A stretch of DNA of 39,532 nt from an uncultured Lachnospiraceae bacterium. Lineage in GTDB: Bacteria; Bacillota; Clostridia; Lachnospirales; Lachnospiraceae. The position numbers and the translations under genes are program-made. The notes beneath the pieces were generated by a model. The model saw only the letters and a program-made list of their open reading frames with translations. It did no database searches and was not told the origin of the DNA. The DNA lies in the NCBI GenBank assembly GCA_947588845.1, contig CANQAR010000032.1:1-39532 (forward strand), given 5' to 3'. Of the stretch, positions 1 to 7,977 are shown in pieces (position 1 is the stretch's first letter; every line of letters begins with the position of its first letter).

Positions 1-1059
1 AGGAAAAAAATCAATCAGAAGGATATTGCGGATGCTCTGGGTGTCAGCAATGTCAGCGTGTCGAACGCGCTGGCAGGAAGAAAAGGGGTCGGCGGAGAAT
101 TGCTTGTGAAGATCCGCAAAACGGCTGCCAGGATGGGATACGGAGCAGAAGAGGAGTATGCAGGAAGAACCGCGGGAACGGTTCTTATTGTGACGCCTGT
201 TGGACTGACGGCGGACAAAGCCGGGTGGCTGGAGCAGACGGTACGGGAGCAGGGGATGCGGGCCAGATTCCAAACGATTCAGGAAGTTCTGAATGAACAG
301 AAAGATGATGGAGCAGGCCTTTCAGGCTTCTCTGGAGTTCTGGCGGCAGGTCAGCTGTCTTCGGAGGAATTGTCAGCTTTGGAGCGGATCTCGGAAAAGA
401 ACGGAGGGAAGCCGGTAGTCGGAGTGGGATTTTTCGACAATCGTGTGCCGATAGACTATGTGATAGACGATGGGTTTCATACTATGCAGGCAGCAGTCTT
501 CCGTCTGTCTGAACGAGGATATGAAAATATTCTGTATGTGAAGCCGGATGAGAGCGGGTTGGTTTCAGATATACTGCGTCGGATGCGGACAGACAGGCTG
601 CTGGGATACCGCAGCGGAATATATCTGAGGGCTCTGCGCAGCGGACAGGACATAGAGCAGGCAGAGGCATTTGAACTGGGGGATGAAGGGGTGATTCTGG
701 ACTGGCAGCATTTCTGTGCATTTACGTTCACGACCTGCGGAGTGAACAGTAACGATTATTTTCAGAGATGGAATCAGACGGAAGAACATCGGAAATCGGC
801 AGAGAAATGTCAGAAAGATGGACGGACGGCATTTCTCTGCGAAGATGAGGATACGGCGTGCAGGCTGACAGCGTTTTTCATGGACAGAGGGATTAAAGTG
901 CCGGAGGATACTGCCGTTATTGGCTATTACGCGCAGGAAGAACTCTGGAAGAATCTTTTTGCAAAGAGCTGTGAGATTATTTATGACAGAATCCAGACCG
1001 GGAAGACGGCAGAAGGGATCCATCTGGTGTCAGGTTCGTGGATTGAAGTGGAAGAGTGA
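1..1059 (+). CDS. LacI-family transcriptional regulator 1 (5' end outside window)
   Basis: The frame is open from base 1 and the start lies upstream of the window; 352 codons are visible. The first visible residues form a LacI helix-turn-helix (KDIADALGVSNVSVSNALAG, then RKGV), so only a few N-terminal residues are missing. The rest resembles a periplasmic-binding-like effector domain: the segment VVGVGFFDNR, a following helix, and late LacI motifs (RGIKVPEDTAVIGY). It is the most divergent of the five regulators here: the usual FxYDD-type effector loop reads GYYAQEE, and a Lys/Glu-rich stretch near residues 240-265 replaces the usual core. It probably binds DNA as a dimer in the cytoplasm; its ligand is unknown. 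It ends 138 bp before the next LacI start and is likely co-transcribed with it. Family assignment is firm; target is not known. Confidence 0.85.
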   Translation, partial: RKKINQKDIADALGVSNVSVSNALAGRKGVGGELLVKIRKTAARMGYGAEEEYAGRTAGTVLIVTPVGLTADKAGWLEQTVREQGMRARFQTIQEVLNEQKDDGAGLSGFSGVLAAGQLSSEELSALERISEKNGGKPVVGVGFFDNRVPIDYVIDDGFHTMQAAVFRLSERGYENILYVKPDESGLVSDILRRMRTDRLLGYRSGIYLRALRSGQDIEQAEAFELGDEGVILDWQHFCAFTFTTCGVNSNDYFQRWNQTEEHRKSAEKCQKDGRTAFLCEDEDTACRLTAFFMDRGIKVPEDTAVIGYYAQEELWKNLFAKSCEIIYDRIQTGKTAEGIHLVSGSWIEVEE

Positions 1060-1082
1060 GACTGTTGCCGGAAAAGAGAGAA

Positions 1083-1188
1083 GAAGCCGTGCGTCCGGAG
1101 AAAGGTCTGCGGATCGGAGTGGAAGGAAGCTGACGGAAGCTGTGCGTCCGAAGTTGGATTCATGGATCGGAGATTGAAACGGTGAGTG
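1083..1188. repeat. Two tandem ~53-bp degenerate repeats between LacI genes 1 and 2
   Basis: Unit a starts at 1083 and unit b at 1136. Both begin GAAGCYGTGCGTCCG and both contain GGATCGGAG about 30 bp later. The second copy runs up to the start of the next gene and supplies its ribosome-site region. No coding potential is evident. Confidence 0.6.
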
Positions 1189-1197
1189 GGGAAGCAG

Positions 1198-2280
1198 ATG
1201 AGTGAGAAAAGGAAAATCACAATGCGCGACATAGCAAAAGCGCGGCATGTCAGTGTGGTGACAGTCTCAAACGCGCTGGCAGGCAGGAAAGGCGTCAGTG
1301 AGGAGCAGAGACAGAAAATTTTTGAGACGGCAAAGGATTTGGGCTATGATCTTTCCCGATCTGGAAAGAAGCCGGAGGAGAGGTCGGTCACTCTCGGGAT
1401 CATCAGCTCGCAGAGATATATGAGCGAAGGATCATCCTTTTACTGGGAAATGTATCAGAATACGATCAACGCGGCCGCCAGAAGAAAAGTTCTCACGATG
1501 CTGGAGATGCTTGACGAGAGCAGAGAAAAAGACGGATCTTCCGCGCTCATCTCAAAAAGTGAAATAGACGGTTTTATTCTGATCGGGCGCATGGGAGACG
1601 TGTTTATGGAACGCAGTCTGAAAATCCAGAATTCGCGGGCAGGTTCTGATTCGCTTCATCTCTCGCTGGACAGAAAAAAGCCGGTGGTCCTTCTTGATTT
1701 TTACCGTGAAGGATGTCCGTGTGACGCTGTGCTGTCCAATAATTATATGGGAGCCTATCGAATCACAAAATACCTGACAGACTGCGGCCACAGGGAGATC
1801 GGTTTTGTTGGGACGGGGCGGACTTCACGCAACATCGTAGAGCGCTATTATGGATTCTGCAGATGCATGCTGGAGCAGAATCTTCCCATCAGGCGTGAGT
1901 GGCTTCTGGAAGACCGTGATCTGGAGACAGAGACGCCCAGGATCATACTGCCGGAAAAACTTCCAACAGCGTTTGTGTGCGGCAGTGATTATACGGCAGG
2001 GAAACTGTATGGGGAACTGAATGCCAGAGGACTGCGCGTACCGGAGGATATCTCAGTGATCGGATACGATGATTATCTGTACGGAAATCAGTTTGCCGGA
2101 AAACTGACCTCATACCATGTGGATATGGAGAGGATGGCGGAGGAGGCGGTGCGACTGGTACTGCGAAGGATCGAGTTCCCGGGAGAGCCTTACTGCGTCC
2201 GCTACATAGACAGTGAAATTGTGGAGAGAGAAAGTGTGAAAGATGTTTCTGAGCAGTCTTTACGAAGAAGAGAAGGCTGA
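1198..2280 (+). CDS. LacI-family transcriptional regulator 2
   Basis: 360 residues from the ATG at 1198. A GTG at 1186 (GGKQ extension) is also possible, but the ATG is placed better relative to the HTH. The HTH (MRDIAKARHVSVVTVSNALA) is followed by the hinge region and a full type I periplasmic-binding-like effector domain with SSFYWEMYQ, AYRITKYLTDCGHREIGFVG and DISVIGYDDYLYGNQFAGKL. The last segment is nearly the same as in the LacI at 6200-7195, so these two probably sense related ligands. Given the neighbouring operons, a manno-oligosaccharide or a phosphorylated mannose intermediate is a reasonable but unproven effector. The 3' end lies in a degenerate tandem repeat that continues into the spacer. 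It is probably transcribed together with the LacI genes on either side. Confidence 0.9.
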   Translation: MSEKRKITMRDIAKARHVSVVTVSNALAGRKGVSEEQRQKIFETAKDLGYDLSRSGKKPEERSVTLGIISSQRYMSEGSSFYWEMYQNTINAAARRKVLTMLEMLDESREKDGSSALISKSEIDGFILIGRMGDVFMERSLKIQNSRAGSDSLHLSLDRKKPVVLLDFYREGCPCDAVLSNNYMGAYRITKYLTDCGHREIGFVGTGRTSRNIVERYYGFCRCMLEQNLPIRREWLLEDRDLETETPRIILPEKLPTAFVCGSDYTAGKLYGELNARGLRVPEDISVIGYDDYLYGNQFAGKLTSYHVDMERMAEEAVRLVLRRIEFPGEPYCVRYIDSEIVERESVKDVSEQSLRRREG

Positions 2281-2424
2281 GGAAGTTTTAGAGCGGCCTT
2301 TGTGAAGAGAAGAAAGGCTGAGAAAAGCTTTAGAGTGACTTTTTGAGCAGCCTTTGAAAAGGGGAGAAGGTCGAAAGAAGTTTTGAAGTAGCCTTTCGAG
2401 CGGCCCCTGCAAAGCGGAACCAGG
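2251..2424. repeat. Tandem degenerate repeats across the end of LacI 2 and the following spacer
   Basis: Units starting GAGCRGYCTTT begin at 2251, 2291, 2345 and 2398 (steps of 40, 54 and 53 bp). Several contain the internal inverted pair CCTTT...AAAGG. The first unit codes for the last residues of LacI 2; the others fill the 176-bp spacer before the next start. Nothing else is seen in this spacer. Confidence 0.6.
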
Positions 2425-2456
2425 TGAAAGAGGCTCTGGGAGAGTTAAAAAAGAGT

Positions 2457-3668
2457 ATGATTAAGAAAGTTACATTGGAGGACATCGGGAAAAAACTTGG
2501 CGTCAGCGCGGTGACAGTCTCGAAAGCTTTGAAAGATCAGAAAGGCGTCAGCGATCAGTTAAGGGAAGAGATTCAGAGAACGGCCCGCGAGATGGGCTAC
2601 AGCAAAAGGAGCCGCGCGCATAATATGAGGATATCCCACACGATCGGCATTATTGCCGCGGAGCGTTTTCTGCAGGAGCATCAGTCCTTTTACTGGGTTC
2701 TGTATCAGCAGCTGGCCGGGCGTATTATGGAGAAAAGCAGCACAGCCCTGTTTGAAGTGGTCAGTGCGAAGGAAGAGGCAAATGATATTCTGCCCAGAGT
2801 TATTGAAGAACAGCGCGCCGATGGGCTGATCATCCTTGGAACTTTCAGCCGCCGCTACATGGAATTTCTGTATTACGCGCCGGAACGAACCGTGCCGCTG
2901 ATCTGTCTCGACTCGGAGGTCGGTCTGGAGCGGGATGATGCCGTGATCGGCGATAATGTGGGCGGCGGTTATGTGATGACAAACTATCTGCTGTCTCTGG
3001 GGCACAGAAGGATTGGATATGTCGGGACACTGCTGACGACATCGAGCATTGACGACCGGTATCTGGGATATGTCAAGGCGCTTCTTCATCATGGGATCGA
3101 GGTAAATCAGGAGTGGATCATCAAGGATCGTGACCGTGTGACCGGAAGACTGCTCAAGAGCAGCGAGCTTTGTCTTCCGATATCCCGGAGAGGAAAGAAA
3201 AACGGAAAACTGTTAGAGAAATCGTCAGTTTTTGGATCTGCGGAAAACGAAATGCAGATGGACAGAATGCGGACAGTCGAAATATCGGCAGAAAAAACAA
3301 TTGTGGACAAACGCCTGGCAAATGAGATGCCACTAGACAGATTATTGGCGGATGAGATGCCGACTGCGTATTTCTGCAACTGTGACCTCACAGCAAGCCG
3401 CCTGATTGAAGCGCTGTCCATGCGCGGTTTGCGCGTGCCGCAGGATGTGTCGGTTGTCGGTTTTGACAATCATCTCCCCAAAGGGATTTCTGGTACGGAT
3501 ATTACGACATATGAGATAAACGCGAAGCTGATGGTTGCGAAAGCAGTCAGCCGTATTTTTCAGAAAATGGATAACCCCTCCAGTCCGGGAGGGGTGACTG
3601 TGATCGGCGGAAATTTTATAGAGCGGACCAGTGCGGTTCGGGTGGGAGAGCCGGTGCCTTACATATAA
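2457..3668 (+). CDS. LacI-family transcriptional regulator 3, with internal hydrophilic insertion
   Basis: 403 residues from the ATG at 2457 (GGGAGAG about 12 bp upstream). A GTG at 2424 would add 11 residues ahead of the HTH and is less likely. The HTH reads LEDIGKKLGVSAVTVSKALK. The effector domain has QSFYWVLYQQL, GYVMTNYLLSLGHRRIGYVG, and late motifs YFCNCDLTASRLIEAL and DVSVVGFDNHLPKGISG, closest in this window to LacI 4. It is about 60-70 residues longer than its neighbours because of a charged insertion (about 3150-3358) between the DRDR segment and EMPTAYF. That insertion ends in two 10-residue repeats (VDKRLANEMP, LDRLLADEMP; 3303-3362). The insertion point lies in a surface loop of the family fold, so function may be kept. 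Ligand unknown. Confidence 0.88.
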   Translation: MIKKVTLEDIGKKLGVSAVTVSKALKDQKGVSDQLREEIQRTAREMGYSKRSRAHNMRISHTIGIIAAERFLQEHQSFYWVLYQQLAGRIMEKSSTALFEVVSAKEEANDILPRVIEEQRADGLIILGTFSRRYMEFLYYAPERTVPLICLDSEVGLERDDAVIGDNVGGGYVMTNYLLSLGHRRIGYVGTLLTTSSIDDRYLGYVKALLHHGIEVNQEWIIKDRDRVTGRLLKSSELCLPISRRGKKNGKLLEKSSVFGSAENEMQMDRMRTVEISAEKTIVDKRLANEMPLDRLLADEMPTAYFCNCDLTASRLIEALSMRGLRVPQDVSVVGFDNHLPKGISGTDITTYEINAKLMVAKAVSRIFQKMDNPSSPGGVTVIGGNFIERTSAVRVGEPVPYI

Positions 3669-3680
3669 AGATACACAGAA

Positions 3681-3716
3681 AAAGCCGCCCTGAATCTGGA
3701 GGAAACGGGCGGCTTT
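3681..3716. terminator. Rho-independent-type hairpin after LacI 3
   Basis: A perfect 10-bp inverted repeat, AAAGCCGCCC (3681-3690) and GGGCGGCTTT (3707-3716), lies 13 bp after the LacI 3 stop. The T tract is short (TTT), so termination may be partial. It separates LacI 3 from the convergent DUF134-like gene. Confidence 0.65.
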
Positions 3717-3731
3717 GCAGTCTTATGTTAT

Positions 3732-3814
3732 GCGCAGGCCCGTGTAAGGAAACCAGCTGCTGACGCAGCACACGGGCCGCGCGGGCGAGCAGGAGGAAAA
3801 ACGCCTCCTGCTCG
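3732..3814. repeat. Two-hairpin intergenic repeat, copy A
   Basis: Hairpin 1 pairs GGCCCGTGT (3737-3745) with ACACGGGCC (3770-3778) around an inner GCTGC-TGAC-GCAGC stem-loop. Hairpin 2 pairs CGAGCAGGAGG (3786-3796) with CCTCCTGCTCG (3804-3814). The same layout recurs at 36141-36225 with base changes that keep the pairing, and a relative of hairpin 2 lies at 30201-30226. On the reverse strand hairpin 2 lies just after the DUF134-like gene and may act as its transcript end, although no T run follows. Confidence 0.7.
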
Positions 3815-3821
3815 ATCGGTA

Positions 3822-4040
3822 TTAATGACATCCGTGGGAGCCGCACCCGCCGCCGTGATGACCGCATTCTCCCTCGCCGTGTTCGTGGTCATGATGATGG
3901 CAGACCGTTTCGGGATCGTATGCAAGACTGCCGGAAAGACAGGCCTTTACCGCTTCGTCCGCGTTTCCGGATCCTTCCGGCGCAAAACTCCAGTAGTCCG
4001 GATAACCGCATATTCTTCTGCATCTTTTTGGTCTCGGCAT
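3822..4040 (-). CDS. Small His/Cys-rich protein with DUF134-type N-terminus, lacking the HTH
   Basis: 72 residues, starting at the reverse-strand ATG at 4040 with AGAAAGGA spaced well upstream. The N-terminus (MPRPKRCRRICGYPDY, then FAPEG) matches the opening of DUF134/UPF0251 proteins. The helix-turn-helix block that normally follows (roughly 60 residues) is missing; after about 25 intervening residues the chain ends in a metal-binding-like tail (HHHDHEHGEGECGHHGGG, then GSHGCH). DUF134 proteins often carry a Cys/His tail, so this looks like an internally shortened relative. A consensus promoter and two similar palindromes precede it, so it appears to be an independently expressed gene, perhaps metal-linked. 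It has no evident tie to mannan use. The homology is by eye; function is unknown. Confidence 0.7.
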   Translation of the reverse strand: MPRPKRCRRICGYPDYWSFAPEGSGNADEAVKACLSGSLAYDPETVCHHHDHEHGEGECGHHGGGCGSHGCH

Positions 4041-4055
4041 AATGGTTCCTTTCTG

Positions 4056-4104
4056 GCATATGCTAATAATAAATTCAGTATAGTCCTGTTTCTGACATAT
4101 GTCA
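4056..4104. promoter_or_regulatory. Pair of similar palindromes around the DUF134-like promoter
   Basis: TGACATATGTCA (4093-4104) overlaps the -35 box, and GCATATGC (4056-4063, within TGGCATATGCTA) lies just past the expected transcription start. The centres are 39 bp apart. The placement suits a repressor-operator pair. The protein that binds is unknown. Confidence 0.45.
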
Positions 4105-4105
4105 A
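4077..4105 (-). promoter_or_regulatory. SigA-type promoter of the DUF134-like gene
   Basis: On the reverse strand TTGACA (4105-4100) and TATACT (4082-4077) are separated by exactly 17 bp, about 37 bp upstream of the start codon. Confidence 0.8.
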
Positions 4106-4173
4106 TAAATAAATACCAGCAGCATAACAGTAATATTTTCTGCAGAGAAGAAAGAGAACGCTTATAATTTAAG

Positions 4174-4213
4174 TTGACATTTCTTAAATTAGATGATAAA
4201 TTTAATTTAAGAA
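4174..4213 (+). promoter_or_regulatory. Probable promoter and inverted-repeat operator before the 4252 gene
   Basis: TTGACA lies at 4174-4179, and a weak -10 (TAAATT, 4197-4202) follows at 17 bp. Overlapping these is a perfect 10-bp inverted repeat, TTCTTAAATT (4181-4190) and AATTTAAGAA (4204-4213), with another AATTTAAG at 4166-4173. The same octamer recurs before both main operons. Confidence 0.5.
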
Positions 4214-4251
4214 ATTTTTTAAAATTAAAAGGTAAAGAAGGCAGGAATATC

Positions 4252-4968
4252 ATGAAGAAAACAGTTCTGGACGATAATGCCAGTATTTATCAGAAAAGGG
4301 AAGAAGAATCAGAAAAGCAGAAGTGGGAACGAATGGATAAAAAGCAGAGAGCCGGATATTTTCTGGATTATTATCTGCTTAAAATTATAGTCGGTATTCT
4401 TCTGTCAATTCTGATTATTTTTCTGATCTGGAGTGTGGTGAGACCAAAACCGGAAACTGTGCTGGGAATTGCCATTGTGGATGAACAGCTTGCAGAACAG
4501 CCGAAAGAGAACTTTCTGGAAGAGCTGAGATTATTATGCACGACAGACAAAAGAGAAGAAATTTTGCTGGATGATACGGTTTATCTGCGGGATGGAGGAC
4601 TGGACAAGCTTCAGATCTATTTATATAATCAGCAGTTGGATGTCATAATCGCTGATCAGACAGTTTTTCAAAAGCTTGCCGGATATGGATATTTTCAGGA
4701 TCTGCAGGATTTTCTGGATCAGCGGGAGATATCGGATTATCAGGACTGTTTTGTATATGCTGCCGGGCCGGAAGAAGAGAATCTGCAGGAGACCGGCCAG
4801 TCAGAAAAGGAGGATCAGAAAGATACGGCGGCATATGGACTGGATATTTCCGGAAGTGAAAGATTTAAGGAGATGAAGCAGTATCTTGAAAATCCGGTTC
4901 TGGGAATTGCGGCAAATGCGCGGAACCGGGCCAATATTGAAAAACTGATGCGCTGCCTGCTGCCCTGA
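4252..4968 (+). CDS. Single-pass membrane protein, putative accessory of sugar ABC importer (type 1)
   Basis: 238 residues from the ATG at 4252 (GGCAGGAATATC upstream). A charged cytoplasmic N-terminus of about 45 residues (ending DKKQRAGYFLDYYLLK) leads to one transmembrane helix (IIVGILLSILIIFLIWSVV). The remainder faces outward and contains VLGIAIVDEQL and QQLDVIIADQTVFQKLAGYG, which resembles part of a type II solute-binding fold. The protein at 32133-32762 has the same plan (RAEYIAEYYWYHI, one helix, FACIIVNET, GELDAIVLPESF), and there it sits inside the importer operon beside a DUF624 gene. The two therefore form one uncharacterised family, by my reading. Here it lies between LacI genes 3 and 4. 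Role inferred from neighbours only; it could also be a sensor. Confidence 0.7.
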   Translation: MKKTVLDDNASIYQKREEESEKQKWERMDKKQRAGYFLDYYLLKIIVGILLSILIIFLIWSVVRPKPETVLGIAIVDEQLAEQPKENFLEELRLLCTTDKREEILLDDTVYLRDGGLDKLQIYLYNQQLDVIIADQTVFQKLAGYGYFQDLQDFLDQREISDYQDCFVYAAGPEEENLQETGQSEKEDQKDTAAYGLDISGSERFKEMKQYLENPVLGIAANARNRANIEKLMRCLLP

Positions 4969-5083
4969 CAGATCTGTTCGGATCAAGCGAAGGAAGGATG
5001 ATTTTTGGTTACAGAAAGATTGCGATTCTGATTTATGGTCTGCAAAGCAAGGGAAAAAGAAAGAGGGGAAGGCATATGGGTGT

Positions 5084-6118
5084 ATGAAGAGAAGAAAAGA
5101 AATCAGGATGGAACAGATTGCGGCGGAGGTCGGTGTAAGCACTGTTACGGTATCAAATGCACTGCGCGGGAGGAAGGGAGTCAGTGAAGAGCTGAGAAAG
5201 AGGATCTGTGAGACCGCGGAGGCGATGGGATATCAGCTTTTGGAGGATGTTGTAAAGGAAGAACGATCTTTTACGATAGGAATCGCTGTTGCTGAGCGTT
5301 ATATCAAGATATTTCCATCTTTTTATATGGAAGTGTATAAATGCGTGGCGCACGAGCTGACAAAACGCCGGTGTATGGTGGTTTTTGAAGTGATCAACGC
5401 GGAACAGGAAAAAATGATACATGGCTTTTCCATGTTTTACGGAGCAGAGATTGAAGGAATCATTCTGATCGGGGAAACGGACCAGGATTATATTCGTGAG
5501 ATGGTAAAGAAATATGCTTCTATTCCGCTGGTATGTATTGATTATTATGATATGTTTGAAAATATAGACTATGTTGTGACGAATAGTTATGGGGGGATGC
5601 AGCAGATGACAGAGCTCCTTCTCGATGCAGGACACAGGGATCTGGTTTTTGTGGGAACTCCTGAAGCGACAGGGAGTATTATGGACCGGTATCTCGGATT
5701 CTGCAGAGCTGTGGAGAAGCGGGAAGTTAAGCTCCGGGAAAATCATATCCTGCATGACAGAGAAGCGGACGGATATGATTATAACCTGGATGTCGAGCTG
5801 CCGGAGATTCTTCCTGACGCATTTGTGTGCAACTGTGACAAATGCGCAAATATTCTTATTGAGAAATTACTGCAGAAAGGAATACAGGTTCCGGAGGATG
5901 TGTCAGTAGTGAGTTTTGATCATCATGGGCTGCAGGGGCGCAGCGGACTGGAGCTGACGACCTATGAAAATGATGAAAGGGTTCTTGCTCATGTTGGCGT
6001 CGGTATTATGCTGAAACGGCTGAATGGAAATGAAAGGGCCGTCGGCATACATATTGTGGAAGGAAAAGTGATATGCGGGAACACGGTGAGAACAGCAAAG
6101 AAAAATATTTCAAAGTAA
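5084..6118 (+). CDS. LacI-family transcriptional regulator 4
   Basis: 344 residues from the ATG at 5084, with AGAGGGGAAGG upstream; a nearer ATG at 5075 runs into a stop. The HTH (MEQIAAEVGVSTVTVSNALR) is followed by a complete effector domain: PSFYMEVYK, GMQQMTELLLDAGHRDLVFV, AFVCNCDKCANILIEKLL and DVSVVSFDHHGLQGRSGLEL. The late motifs NCD...C/T...LIE.L and FDxH pair it with LacI 3, suggesting a common ancestor and related ligands. It lies 115 bp after the single-pass membrane protein gene and may share its transcript. Cytoplasmic DNA-binding repressor or activator by family; operator not demonstrated. Confidence 0.9.
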   Translation: MKRRKEIRMEQIAAEVGVSTVTVSNALRGRKGVSEELRKRICETAEAMGYQLLEDVVKEERSFTIGIAVAERYIKIFPSFYMEVYKCVAHELTKRRCMVVFEVINAEQEKMIHGFSMFYGAEIEGIILIGETDQDYIREMVKKYASIPLVCIDYYDMFENIDYVVTNSYGGMQQMTELLLDAGHRDLVFVGTPEATGSIMDRYLGFCRAVEKREVKLRENHILHDREADGYDYNLDVELPEILPDAFVCNCDKCANILIEKLLQKGIQVPEDVSVVSFDHHGLQGRSGLELTTYENDERVLAHVGVGIMLKRLNGNERAVGIHIVEGKVICGNTVRTAKKNISK

Positions 6119-6199
6119 TCAGAGCGGTCGTATGACAAAATGACGAAAAAGGACAGAGTAACTGTATGAAAGGATGCCGGGGAGCCGGAACAAAATTAT

Positions 6200-7195
6200 A
6201 TGACAAATGTAAAATTAAAAGATATCGCGCAGCATCTGGGGGTCAGCACAGTGACCGTATCCAATGCCCTTTCGGGGAAGAAAGGCGTCAGTGAGGAGCT
6301 CCGCGGAAAGATACTTCAGGCCGCCAGACAGATGGGTTATGATATGAAACGGTATGAACTGTCAGAAGACAGTTATATGATCGGTGTGATTGTCAACTAT
6401 AATTATCTGGGGATAGGAACTTCTTTTTACTGGGCATTGTACCAGCAGCTGGCGTTTGCGGCTTTGAAAAATCAGAATCTCACGATGCTTGAGAGTGTAG
6501 AGGATGTTCAGCAGAATAAAGGAACCTTACCGCAGATGATCCGGGAAAATAAGGTTGACGGTCTGATCGTGATTGGATGGATGAAGGAGAGCTACATCCG
6601 GAAAGTGGTAAAGGAAGCCGGAGTTCCGGTTGTGTTTCTGGATTTTAATCTGAGGGAGGTAAAATGTGACGCGGTATTATCCAGCAACTATATCGGAATG
6701 TATAAAGTGACACGCTATCTGGTGGAGCATGGTCATCGGAAGATTGCGTTTCTGGGCTCGGTAAAAGAGAATGATAATGTTCTGGACAGATATTACGGGT
6801 ACCGCAAGGGACTTATGGAGTCGGGCATCGAACCGCAGGAGAAATGGAAAATAGGAACGGAGGATCTGCAAAAGGAAAGCTTCTGGGAAAATTTTTCAAA
6901 AGATATGCCGACGGCGGTCGCTTGTTTTAGCGATTATCATGCGGGGAAACTTTACGATGGGCTGCAGATGCACGGGTACCGTGTGCCAGAGGATATCTCA
7001 GTCGCTTCCTATGATGATTATCTGTTTGGCCACAGCTTTGCGCAGCAGCTGACTTCTTATCATGTGGATATGAAATGTATGGCGGAGACGGCGGTAAAGA
7101 TGCTGCAGAACAGGATCAGGGGGAGCAATAAAAGTTTTGAAGTACGGTATATTGACAGTAATATTACGGAAAGAAGCAGTGTACGGAAAATATAA
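6200..7195 (+). CDS. LacI-family transcriptional regulator 5
   Basis: 331 residues from the ATG at 6200. The HTH (LKDIAQHLGVSTVTVSNALS) leads to a full effector domain with TSFYWALYQQL, GMYKVTRYLVEHGHRKIAFLG, and DISVASYDDYLFGHSFAQQL, TSYHVDMKCMAE. It pairs with LacI 2 by the YDDYL.G..FA..LTSYHVDM segment. It is the regulator nearest to operon 1 and is followed by a strong terminator, so it closes the LacI cluster. It is a natural candidate to control the divergent DUF624/binding-protein region about 700 bp downstream, but that is inferred from position. The ribosome site is weak: GGGGAG lies about 17 bp upstream. Confidence 0.9.
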   Translation: MTNVKLKDIAQHLGVSTVTVSNALSGKKGVSEELRGKILQAARQMGYDMKRYELSEDSYMIGVIVNYNYLGIGTSFYWALYQQLAFAALKNQNLTMLESVEDVQQNKGTLPQMIRENKVDGLIVIGWMKESYIRKVVKEAGVPVVFLDFNLREVKCDAVLSSNYIGMYKVTRYLVEHGHRKIAFLGSVKENDNVLDRYYGYRKGLMESGIEPQEKWKIGTEDLQKESFWENFSKDMPTAVACFSDYHAGKLYDGLQMHGYRVPEDISVASYDDYLFGHSFAQQLTSYHVDMKCMAETAVKMLQNRIRGSNKSFEVRYIDSNITERSSVRKI

Positions 7196-7214
7196 ATACG
7201 GACAGATTTTTAAG

Positions 7215-7248
7215 GCCGCTTATCCCTGTCGGGATAAAGCGGCTTTTT
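7215..7248. terminator. Rho-independent terminator between LacI 5 and the DUF624 gene
   Basis: GCCGCTTATCCC (7215-7226) pairs with GGGATAAAGCGGC (7231-7243, one bulged A), with a TGTC loop and a TTTTT tail on the + strand. It lies between two convergent genes, 20 bp after the LacI 5 stop. Confidence 0.85.
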
Positions 7249-7258
7249 AAATCTTTGT

Positions 7259-7888
7259 TTATTCTGCTTCCGGATCTTTCGGCAGGTAGAATACAAGCAC
7301 CCGCCGAAGAATCAAAACGGAAAAGACCGCGCAGAGAGAACATCCGATAAAAGCCCAGTAAACAAGTGTAAGGCCAAGTGCGTTTGGAAATACCAGGGTG
7401 ATCGTCAGAGGAAGATACGTCGCCAGAAAAAGAGGGATTGTCCAGGTCAGGTGACGCAGTGAGGTCAGAAAACTGTTGAGGATAATTCTCCATGGCGTAT
7501 TGATAAAGGTGGCCTGCAAAGGGAAAGCGTACAGCAGAGAAAAAGATAACCATATAAAAATGATCAGATACAGTACGATCGCGGGCAGGTTGGTCAGATG
7601 AGACGCGATATAAGAAGAAAAAAATGCCATGAGTATCAGAGCAGCCAGAAAGACGATCCAGATACATATGCCGTTTACAAAATTTTCTTTCCATGCCTTC
7701 ATGTAATCTCTGACTATATAGGACTCTTTGTTTTCCAGCCGTTTCCGGACAGACAGATACAACGCGCAGCAGGATGGGCCTATCGTGACGACGGGAAGAG
7801 AGGTAAATAAAAAGAGAACATTCAGCAGGATCAGATCGCCAAGAAGCGACATAAATGAGAAAAATCTGTTTTCGGGATTAAAGTCCAT
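7259..7888 (-). CDS. DUF624 (YesL-type) membrane protein 1
   Basis: 209 residues, starting at reverse-strand position 7888 after AGAGGAGGTATCC. The opening NPENRFFSFMSLLGDLILLN and the following hydrophobic segment ending TSLPVVTIGP are the DUF624/YesL signature. About five hydrophobic segments span the length, with a basic loop (RDYMKAWKENF) after the first pair. YesL-type proteins commonly sit in saccharide ABC importer operons, where their function is not established. The gene is divergent from the operon 1 binding protein and shares a 304-bp regulatory region with it. Operon 2 has a longer paralogue (32885-33805) in the same direction as its importer. Confidence 0.85.
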   Translation of the reverse strand: MDFNPENRFFSFMSLLGDLILLNVLFLFTSLPVVTIGPSCCALYLSVRKRLENKESYIVRDYMKAWKENFVNGICIWIVFLAALILMAFFSSYIASHLTNLPAIVLYLIIFIWLSFSLLYAFPLQATFINTPWRIILNSFLTSLRHLTWTIPLFLATYLPLTITLVFPNALGLTLVYWAFIGCSLCAVFSVLILRRVLVFYLPKDPEAE

Positions 7889-7945
7889 AGGGATACCTCC
7901 TCTAAATTAAATATTTATATCAGCATACCTCTTTTTTGGGAATTA

Positions 7946-7977
7946 ATCAACCGGTTTTTAAGGGAAAACCGGTTGAT
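7946..7977. promoter_or_regulatory. 13-bp inverted repeat, possible double operator between divergent genes
   Basis: ATCAACCGGTTTT (7946-7958) and AAAACCGGTTGAT (7965-7977) are perfect inverse copies around TAAGGG. Each arm itself contains the palindrome AACCGGTT, the type of CG-centred site LacI-family proteins favour. It lies in the 7889-8192 gap, which is otherwise AT-rich and non-coding. Confidence 0.5.
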
